A stretch of 14,875 bases of DNA, taken from contig JALLPB010000538.1 in the NCBI GenBank assembly GCA_036939975.1, forward strand, positions 1 to 14,875, given 5' to 3'. A program made the position numbers and the translations under genes. Below, in pieces: positions 8,699 through 14,875 of this stretch. Source of the stretch: Cyclostephanos tholiformis (Eukaryota > Bacillariophyta > Thalassiosirophyceae > Thalassiosirales > Thalassiosiraceae). The notes under the pieces are model-generated. The model searched no databases and was not told the origin of the DNA. It saw only the letters and a list, made by a program, of their open reading frames with translations. Each line of letters opens with the position of its first letter. The first letter of the stretch is position 1.

Positions 8699-9157
8699 AT
8701 GACGGATTCGAATGATAAAACGAGGGAAGAAATCCTCCTCGCGAGACGAATGTTCTTCGCGGGCTGTCTCGGCCTTCCGTGGCTGTGGATATGCAACGCG
8801 CTGTACTTTCGACTGCGGGTTTTTGGCCCGCTGGTCATGGTGGATTATTGGCCCGGAAAATCGCCGGAATCATTACCTCCTTCTGCGGCGGGGGGGAGAG
8901 AATGGGGAGGAGAAAGTGACGTGAATGGGAATGACAGCGGAGTCGGAGTCAGCGAGCAACGGATGTTGGAAGAGCAGCTTGAAAGGGAAATGGAAGGGAA
9001 AGAGTTGGAAAAGTGGGTGAAGCGATCGACTAGCGGGGCGTTCGCCGTCGTGACGTTGTTCGTCGCCTGGATCGTTACGTTTCAGGTGAATAAGGAGCAT
9101 TTCGGTCCCAGATGGTTTGTCATGGATCAAACGGATGCCGAAACCTCTGGCTGGTGA
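8699..9157 (+). CDS. PEN2: Gamma-secretase subunit PEN-2, with loop insertion
   Basis: A single exon of 152 residues, starting at the ATG in GGCGATGACG. PEN-2 is the small membrane subunit of gamma-secretase, needed for presenilin endoproteolysis and activity in the endomembrane system. Visible hallmarks are LARRMFFAGCLGLPWLWICN (residues 15-33, matching the family's LPxLWxxN in the first hydrophobic hairpin) and, after a polar loop, GAFAVVTLFVAWIVTFQVNK (113-132), matching the conserved W..TFQ segment before the luminal tail. The family is usually about 100 residues. Here about 50 Gly/Glu-rich residues (roughly 52-105, including RMLEEQLEREMEGKELEKW) sit between the two hydrophobic regions. 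The animal C-terminal DYLSF motif is absent. The loop could hide an unspliced intron, but the frame is open and I saw no convincing splice pair. Confidence 0.88.
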   Translation: MTDSNDKTREEILLARRMFFAGCLGLPWLWICNALYFRLRVFGPLVMVDYWPGKSPESLPPSAAGGREWGGESDVNGNDSGVGVSEQRMLEEQLEREMEGKELEKWVKRSTSGAFAVVTLFVAWIVTFQVNKEHFGPRWFVMDQTDAETSGW

Positions 9158-9524
9158 ATAAAAATTCTTAACCGGAGGTCTGAAGAATAGACGAATACCC
9201 GGCACGAAGATACTGAGTCAATGGCCTCTTATTACATCAACATTGTATTTCACCGCAGAGTATGTTGGGTGAGGTTGAGTTCAACATGATGTGTATAATC
9301 TAGCTATGCTGGCCCTTCCAAAAAAATGATCTTTTATGTGACAGATGCTTCGTCTGTGTCTGTTTTCTTACGGGTTATTATATTAACCAACTTATTTCAC
9401 ATCAGTCCTAACATGTTCAACTTCATCTGGGATTACGGAAATGATCGCGTAGCCCAACGCGGGATCATACCCCCCCCCCCCCTCAATTCGGTTCTCGATA
9501 CGATATTCCTTACAACCTTAACCC
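9158..9524. other. Convergent intergenic region
   Basis: 3' ends of PEN-2 (+) and TRM112 (-). It contains AT-rich sequence and a 13-C run at 9470-9482. A hydrophobic + frame starting at 9326 runs through the antisense of TRM112 and is taken as chance. Confidence 0.6.
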
Positions 9525-10049
9525 TCATATCTCGTCCTCGTGGAGAATCATATTGGGAATGCCATCCTTCACTGGGAATTTCCTCCCAGTATCTGGACAA
9601 ACCAGGTAACCCTCGACCAGGTACACGTCGAACAACACCCTGTGCAGGATCGATATCGTCGCATCGTCCAACGATGGAACGTCCCCTACTGCCGACGGCA
9701 ATACCTCCGGCAGGTCCGGCAACGGGGGGTCGCAATGCGGACCCATATGTCTCACGGCGGACCGCAACGCGGAATAATCGACCTTGGGAATGAGGCCGAG
9801 TAGGAACTCCTTATCGACTGGAGACTCCTCGCATCGGACGGTCGTTACCTCGATGATGAGTGGGTACCCATTTTCGGTCCTATGAGGAAGGCAGCGGCGT
9901 TAGATCGGAGAGCGTTGCGCGTTTCATGAATGCATGTTCACGAACCAAAGCCCCGAGTCCACTGGTATTACCAGTTGCGGCTTCGCATCCCGGGTTGTCA
10001 CGCACCCTTTGACATTCGATCTCAAGAAATTATGCGTCAAGAGCCTCAT
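9525..10049 (-). CDS. TRM112: TRM112-like methyltransferase activator, two exons
   Basis: Exon 1 is 10049-10006, the intron 10005-9880 and exon 2 9879-9525, giving 132 residues (human TRMT112 is 125). TRM112 is the small zinc-ribbon partner that stabilises and activates several SAM-dependent methyltransferases acting on tRNA, 18S rRNA and release factor eRF1. Exon 1 encodes MRLLTHNFLRSNVKG, the classic family start. Exon 2 has ENGYPLIIEVTTVRCEES, FLLGLIPKVDYSALRSAV and, near the C-terminus, LVEGYLVCPDTGRKFPV then DGIPNMIL, the typical end (L.CP..GR.FP...GIPNML). The phase-2 join GG|G ACC restores Gly-Thr. The long middle helix region (DDATISILHRVLFDVYL) is intact. It is divergent from the membrane-protein gene, 196 bp away. 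Very confident on family. Confidence 0.94.
9880..10005 (-). other. Spliceosomal intron, 126 bp
   Basis: Donor GTGCGT, acceptor CATAG, phase 2. It is supported by the exact continuity of the TRM112 N-terminus across the join. Confidence 0.9.
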
Positions 10050-10245
10050 AATTATTTACCTGCAATGGCAGTGGCTCTGATCAACGCTACTATGGTATCG
10101 AACCTTTTATGGTTACTGGCGGAATGGATGGGGGGGGTGGGCGGCGCGGCGGGGGAGGGGGGGGGGCGGGAACTGAGAGAAGATAGAACGAATCTGGCAA
10201 ATAAAAATAATACCTCTTCGATCCATCCTCTACCTATTCCACCCA
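10050..10245. promoter_or_regulatory. Divergent intergenic region between TRM112 and membrane-protein genes
   Basis: 196 bp between divergent start codons. A very G-rich block (10129-10170, with several runs of 5 or more G) sits in the middle and could form G-quadruplexes on the + strand. An A-rich strip (10199-10210) follows. Confidence 0.5.
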
Positions 10246-11937
10246 ATGGTTGAACTCACAAAGGCGTCATGCATGCGTCAGCAACTTTTTTCTTGTGACG
10301 TGAAAACACGTCCTTCTTTCGAGCCAACAATAATATCATGGGCATCAACTGAATCATCTTGTGGTGCCCGTCTCAGCAGTCCACTCAACTTTTCTTGTGA
10401 ACAACCGCCCACCCGCCGGGTGAGAGTGGCCACGCCAATAATATTCATAAACATGGTGCCTGATGGCAAAAATTGGGATGAGCTGCCTTCTCTTATGAAG
10501 ACAGCGGCTGCTAAGTTGGGGTATGATAAGACGACATGGGACAACCATGAAAGGCCGGCTCGATCAGATGTATGTTGGTCATTTCTTACGGCCAGGCAAA
10601 AACGCGCAGCGAATTGCATGGAAGTCGCAGAATTGGCAAGGGAACTTGAATCCCTACACGATGAAATCACCAATGGAAAAATGCAGCTGAGGAAAATCCG
10701 CAGGGGGGAAGTAGGAACAGCCAATGGACGTGAGGTTTCTGTCGAATCTCACCTTGAGATTGATCCGGATATACCACGCCAGCGTCAAAATCTTAAACTT
10801 GGGCAGGAACTACACTTTGTGATCAAAAATTGTTTCCTTCACGAATACAACTATACATTTCCAGCATGCATGTCTTTACTGGTGCATTGCTTTCTTTACA
10901 GCGTTTTACATGGAGCTATTTCGAGAGTCACATATTCAGCATGCGACGCTGTGATTAGTTCTTTCAGTGATTGGCATTTTATCAACAATCATTTTGACCC
11001 TACGCATTTGTATGCAACATTCCTCTTGTTGGTAATTCTATTCTCTGTGATACTTGCACGCTTAACTGGTGCGATTTATGACTGGAACGATAACGAAAAA
11101 TATCAGCGATGTCTTGATGTCCAGCTAAGAAATCGATGGCGCATGGGGTGCTGGGATGTGTGCATTTTAAACTGGTTCAGTGGTGACAAGATACGAAATG
11201 AGTACGGTGTAAAACGCAGTGAAGCCACCGATCATATCGAGAGGAACAAGTGGGGTCCAAGAACTAAAGCCCTTCTCGACGTTCTTTCCTTTTATGCATG
11301 TTTAACTGGCGTGGAATTTTTCGGTAATAATTGGATAAACCATCTCTCCAACACGAAAGAATCCATATTGGAGGGCTTACCGAGTCGGCGTTTGTATCAG
11401 CAGTGGACCGAGCGAATGGGTAATGAGAATGGTGGTAACTCATGCAATAAAAGTCTCAGTGGCGACGATGACGCAGCCGCGTTGTGCACGAATTCCACTG
11501 TATCATTTATGAGTGATGTGTTGAATTGGGCGACCAACGCTGATAGATGTGGATGGGTGAAACATGATGAAGCAAATGAAGAAGTATACAATAGTGCTCA
11601 TGAAAAAGAGAAATACGTTCAAGGGGAAAATGGCGAGTTTGATACCTGCAATCTGAAGGAATACAATGAAATGTGCCCTGTCCCAAATGTAACTGGAACC
11701 GTGCCAAAAAAAGCTCATCCATGGAAGCAGTCAAAAGAAGAGTGGAGACAACAGATGAACATCCTCGATGATGCATATCTCCGCGCAACTATCTCGGTAG
11801 AATCATATTACTTATTTGTTGGAGATCCGCACGCACATTTCATCAACCCCAAGAGAAAAATGATTGTCGAAGCTAGTTTGGCAGGAATTAGTTTCGCTGG
11901 ATTATCCTGGTTTGAAATTCCTTTTATTGCTATTTGA
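10246..11937 (+). CDS. Unrecognised multi-pass membrane protein with N-terminal W-D-x-L repeat
   Basis: 563 residues, no intron needed. I do not recognise a named family. Residues 77-100 (NWDELPSLMKTAAAKLGYDK then TTWDN) followed by CWSFLTARQKRAAN resemble a short repeat (W..L....K.AA..LGY...WD) that I recall from many predicted diatom proteins; its role is unknown to me. Hydrophobic stretches that could span the membrane lie near 205-225, 255-275 and 342-361, with a last one at 540-563 at the very end. Between the third and fourth is a long polar, acidic region rich in Asn, Glu and Cys. The central block GAIYDWNDNEKYQRCL...RNRWRMGCWDVCILNWFSG is ordered and Trp/Cys-rich. An alternative start at the ATG at 10453, just before VPDGKNWDEL, would remove 69 residues of weak coding character and may be the true one. 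It converges on the rhodanese gene. Confidence 0.75.
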   Translation: MVELTKASCMRQQLFSCDVKTRPSFEPTIISWASTESSCGARLSSPLNFSCEQPPTRRVRVATPIIFINMVPDGKNWDELPSLMKTAAAKLGYDKTTWDNHERPARSDVCWSFLTARQKRAANCMEVAELARELESLHDEITNGKMQLRKIRRGEVGTANGREVSVESHLEIDPDIPRQRQNLKLGQELHFVIKNCFLHEYNYTFPACMSLLVHCFLYSVLHGAISRVTYSACDAVISSFSDWHFINNHFDPTHLYATFLLLVILFSVILARLTGAIYDWNDNEKYQRCLDVQLRNRWRMGCWDVCILNWFSGDKIRNEYGVKRSEATDHIERNKWGPRTKALLDVLSFYACLTGVEFFGNNWINHLSNTKESILEGLPSRRLYQQWTERMGNENGGNSCNKSLSGDDDAAALCTNSTVSFMSDVLNWATNADRCGWVKHDEANEEVYNSAHEKEKYVQGENGEFDTCNLKEYNEMCPVPNVTGTVPKKAHPWKQSKEEWRQQMNILDDAYLRATISVESYYLFVGDPHAHFINPKRKMIVEASLAGISFAGLSWFEIPFIAI

Positions 11938-12169
11938 TAAGATTAGACTTTTGCGCCGGGTGTTTAGCGAGGAACTTAGGGTGGGTCTTTGTAGAAGTTG
12001 ATTAATAAGGAACAGTTTAAACATCGAAGTGCCTGTGTGCGAATCTTTTTTTCAGTTGCCATCTACCACCACTCTCATTTAACACACAGTCGATAACCTT
12101 TTCGCCTTTCATAGTGATCGACAGATTCTCATTTCGAGTTATACAGCATCTGCGTCAAGACTGCATGGA
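11938..12169. other. Convergent intergenic region
   Basis: 232 bp holding the 3' ends of the + gene ending at 11937 and the - gene ending at 12170. A T run with CAG (12046-12055) is the only striking feature. Overlapping 3' UTRs are likely given the spacing. Confidence 0.55.
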
Positions 12170-12861
12170 TCAATACCGCGCAATCTCGACATTCTCGGCA
12201 ACATTCCCATCGTCTACGCATTTCGCTCCAGCATCGCCGCAGAAGATATCCTTCCTGCAATCATCATCGCCAGATCGTGGTGGCTCGCCCCAACATCTCA
12301 CCCCTAATCGACAAGTATCGCACACCAGGATAAGGACACGACAGCGACAGCAGCGGGCTTCCCTCTCCTCACAAGGAGCGCGCCCATTGTCGTAATCGTC
12401 GTGAGGACTCGAGCACATCAAGCACCGGCCGACGAGTGACACTCTCTGTCCATATCCGGCGCAGGACGCTTCGTCGTCGCCGTACGTGATTCCATCGCCG
12501 ACGACAGGATCCGTCCTGCGCGGGTCGAATACGAAGTTCTTCCCGCGATATAGGCAGGGCTTCGATCCGGATCGATTGGTCGTCGCGTTTCCCTCGCCAC
12601 CGTCAGCATCATCATGCGATGATCCCGAATTCGCGAAATCCACATCGCCCTCTTCCCTCATCTCGTTCGACGATCCATCTCCCCGCCGCTCCACGCCGTA
12701 GGTCTCTAGATACGCCTGTATCCCACCTCGCAGTTGATATATCCCCCTAGGCGGTTCCTTGTCCCTCCACGCGCCGGCGCCACTCTCGGAGAGTGCGCGT
12801 AAGTAAGATCCGGCCCGTTCGCAACGAACGCCTCCTGTCGGGGGTGGAATACGGGGGGCGG

Positions 12862-12901
<40 letters not shown>

Positions 12902-14575
12902 CAAAACACGCCTGCTTTTCAGTCGGAAAAAAATTACTCTCTCTCTTCCAACATACGTGCATGACGATGTGCGAGTTGTTCAGCGTGTATCGCATCCCAC
13001 TAGCCGCTACTCACCGGTGCAATACATGAACACGTCCTTTCCTGCCAAGGCCGACGCGGCGCGCTCGGTATTCAACGCCATCGGCAGGGACGAGAATTTC
13101 CTGGTGTTGGGAAATAACGTGTCAACGTTAGGAACGGCGAAGTGACCCACCCGAGTCTCATACACGTTCCTCGCGTCGAGAAGTATGGCGTTATTAGGTA
13201 ACGACGCCATGGCAGTAAAACGTCCGGTATTATCCTCCTCCTCCTCCTCCTCCTCCTCCTCCTCCTCCTCCTCTTCCTCATCGACCGTGCCACCACCATC
13301 ATTCCCGCGTCCACCGCGCCCCCTCCTTCCATTCCTCGGCGAGGAGGAGGATGAAGAGGAGGAGGAGGAGGATGAAAGACTCAGTAGCCTATCGTTCCAC
13401 TCCCTCGGGGAGAGGTGAACCGCCGGGGGAAACTTTTCCCAATTCTCGATGATGGGCAATCGCGGGCGAGAGACGACGACGCCGACCCCTCCCCCCCCGT
13501 CGTCGTCCTTGATCCTACGCGCGACGTCGTCGACTCGCCTACCCGATGATGATGCGCATACGCCGTCGTCGTTATTGTCGCTGAATCCTTCCTCGATTCG
13601 AATGCCGTCGTCGTCGTCATCATCGTCGACGTCGACGACGATCGCATCTCCTCCTCGACATCCGGGGGGGGAGGTGGGAGGGACGTCCTCAATCGTTCCA
13701 TCCATCATCGACACCCCACCCTCGGCGGGCGTAATCGTACGCACATGCCCCTCCCTCCGCGTCCGCCTACGCCTACGCCTGCGCCCTTGCCGACGCCTCG
13801 CCCTCCCCCCGCCCCTCCCGCCCACCTTTCCCCCCGTACGACCGGCATCGTCGTCGTCATCGTTCGATCCCACGATCGACGACGTCATCGACGGATCGAC
13901 GAGGCTAACGACCTCCCGCGTGATCTTCACGCTAAGATCGACGAATAGCTGCCCATCGTGCGGCAAATCGTCCCTCAGTTTGCAGTACCTAACGTTGAAC
14001 CAATCGGCCGTCGTCGCATCGCCGCCATCGTCGTCGTCGTCGTCGTCGTCGGGCGCGTCCTCCCCCCCCCCCACCCCGCAAAGCCTCGCGAGCTCGTTCC
14101 GCACCGACCTTTCGTATCCTCGCAAATCGGCCTCGTATCCGCTGAGTACGCCGTTGATTCCCTCGGAACTGACTCGTATCCTACCCCCCAATACCGGTCG
14201 TCGGTCGTCGTTGTCGTCGTTGTCATCGTTGTCGTCCTCGTCGTCGTCCCCGTCATCATCTCCGCGCGGACCATCGTTACCGCCACGACGACCGCTGCTA
14301 CCACCACCACGACGATGACGACACGCCCTGAGGTGGAAGGCAACGTGCTCCTCGAGGCGAGTCGACGGTATGCCGGTTGGGGGATAGCAGTAGTACAGCG
14401 CTATCATTCGCGGGGGGGGGGGGGATTGGGATTGGTTTGATGATGGTGGTCGATGATGACGCGGTCGTTGATCATCATCGACGTAATCCTCCTCCCCTCC
14501 CCGACGATTTATTTGGCGGTGGTGATGATGGTGATGGTCCGAGAGAGGACCGATCGTGACGGCTTCGGCGTTCAT
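12170..14575 (-). CDS. TrhO/TSTD2-type rhodanese-domain protein (UPF0176 family), two exons, low-complexity expanded
   Basis: Exon 1 is 14575-13015, the intron 13014-12835 and exon 2 12834-12170, giving 741 residues. Bacterial TrhO hydroxylates U34 of tRNA; the animal relative is TSTD2. Conserved blocks run in family order: ALYYCYPP (59-66), GRIRVSSEGINGVLSG (131-146), DWFNVRYCKLRDD (191-203), VHLSPREWNDRL (386-397), LLDARNVYETRVGHF (465-479) and VFMYCTGGVRCERAG (515-529, Cys519 as the expected catalytic Cys). These are followed by YQLRGGIQAYLE, NFVFDPRR, and a Cys-rich tail (658-695: CLMC, CRCR, CDTC) like the zinc-binding rhodanese C-terminal domain. Runs of Asp, Ser, Glu, Arg and Gly separate the blocks and roughly double the length. 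The phase-1 join ACC G|GA rebuilds the active loop. A start at Met57 (14407) is possible. A substrate in this organism is inference. Confidence 0.88.
12835..13014 (-). other. Spliceosomal intron, 180 bp, containing a 38-base C run
   Basis: Donor GTGAGT, acceptor GACAG, phase 1. In transcript sense a run of 38 C (+ strand G, 12863-12900) lies about 30-65 bases before the acceptor. The intron falls between the first Gly and the rest of the rhodanese active-site loop. Confidence 0.85.
12863..12900 (+). repeat. Poly(G) run of 38
   Basis: Uninterrupted G from 12863 to 12900, the longest of several G or C homopolymers in the window (others: 8021-8036, 9470-9482, 14412-14424). The exact length is uncertain because such runs are read and assembled poorly. 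Confidence 0.85.
13233..13376. repeat. Opposed TCC and GGA microsatellites (inverted pair)
   Basis: (TCC)n at about 13233-13278 and (GGA/GAG)n at about 13341-13376 lie about 60 bases apart inside the rhodanese gene. On the coding strand the second arm reads as TCC codons (Ser run, residues 400-412) and the first as GAG (Glu run, 433-447). Confidence 0.85.
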
Positions 14576-14808
14576 CGCGTGTAAGGAATATTATGTACAA
14601 CCACCAGGAGAGGTGGTCGATGTGTGTGAAGATGGGTGAGATGGGCATCAAATAATTATCCCTACCCTGTTTGCAGCTGAAGACCTCAATTGCAAAGACT
14701 CCTCACGCTCCAATTCCTACGTAGGCGCCAGCATATTTTGAATGTTTCCCGCCACAAATATCACTCTGAATCATGCATATGTTGGTCCCCGTATGGGAAC
14801 AGATTCAT
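14576..14808. other. Upstream region of the rhodanese gene
   Basis: Presumed promoter side of the gene starting at 14575. No ORF of note and no recognised box. G/A-rich near 14620-14642, otherwise mixed. Confidence 0.4.
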
Positions 14809-14875
14809 TTTGCGTATGGGGTCTCCCCATATGCGAAATTTTAGCGATCCCTGCACGTTTGCGTACGGGGTCTCC
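14809..14875. repeat. Direct repeat with palindrome at window edge
   Basis: TTTGCGTATGGGGTCTCC (14809-14826) recurs as TTTGCGTACGGGGTCTCC (14858-14875) with one change, offset 49. The first copy also pairs with the following CCCCATATGCGAA as a near-perfect inverted repeat. The array may continue past the window. It could be the edge of a tandem repeat or transposon end. Confidence 0.65.

Noticed and set aside
9326..9793. 155-residue + strand open frame
   Set aside because: It lies in the convergent spacer and antisense to TRM112, with no family resemblance and passage through a 13-C run.
10278..10724. 148-residue minus-strand frame
   Set aside because: It is antisense to the N-terminal part of the membrane-protein gene. 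The + frame has the W-D-x-L repeat and continues open for 563 codons.
12835..12904. Poly-Pro start of the 244-residue minus-strand frame as a gene start
   Set aside because: The Pro run is the translated C homopolymer of the intron. The acceptor at 12837-12835 joins the rest to the upstream exon and restores the active-site motif.
13449..14318. 289-residue + strand open frame, Ser/Pro/Thr-rich
   Set aside because: It is antisense to exon 1 of the rhodanese gene, whose conserved family blocks are on the minus strand. Its composition is just the complement of Asp/Gly/Arg codon runs.

Overview
The window looks like nuclear DNA of a stramenopile alga, most likely a diatom and probably a centric one. 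The grounds are: spliced genes with short GT-AG introns; eukaryote-only proteins (gamma-secretase PEN-2, complex I NDUFB10, TRM112); proteins swollen by Asp, Ser, Glu, Gln and Gly runs; and Copia retrotransposon debris of the type common in diatom genomes. The organism call is inference from these features, not from a marker gene.

Left part (1 to about 4,600) is AT-richer and repeat-derived. It opens with the broken end of a Copia integrase (1-144). A heavily deleted Copia element follows (415-2325). It has both LTRs, a GTTGC target-site duplication on each side, and only a frameshifted reverse transcriptase/RNase H remnant inside. Next come about 1 kb without recognisable content, a 179-bp tandem duplication carrying a perfect 13-bp inverted repeat (3344-3701), and more non-coding sequence.

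Right part (4,602 to 14,575) is a compact cluster of six genes on strictly alternating strands: (1) + unknown low-complexity protein with a possible PH-like C-terminal domain, two exons; (2) - NDUFB10-like complex I subunit, two exons; (3) + PEN-2 with an acidic loop insertion; (4) - TRM112, two exons; (5) + unrecognised membrane protein; (6) - TrhO/TSTD2-type rhodanese-domain protein, two exons, with the intron splitting the catalytic loop. Every neighbouring pair is either divergent over about 200-310 bp or convergent over about 230-450 bp. The four exon joins were found by reading both strands; each restores a continuous frame, and in the NDUFB10, TRM112 and rhodanese genes also a recognisable family motif.

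The genes do not form one pathway. Three are housekeeping (respiratory complex I, methyltransferase activation, a presumed tRNA-modification relative), one is a gamma-secretase subunit, and two are unknown. The candidates for something new are the two unknown genes, the expanded rhodanese protein, the long G/C homopolymers near splice sites, and the hairpin-bearing tandem duplication.
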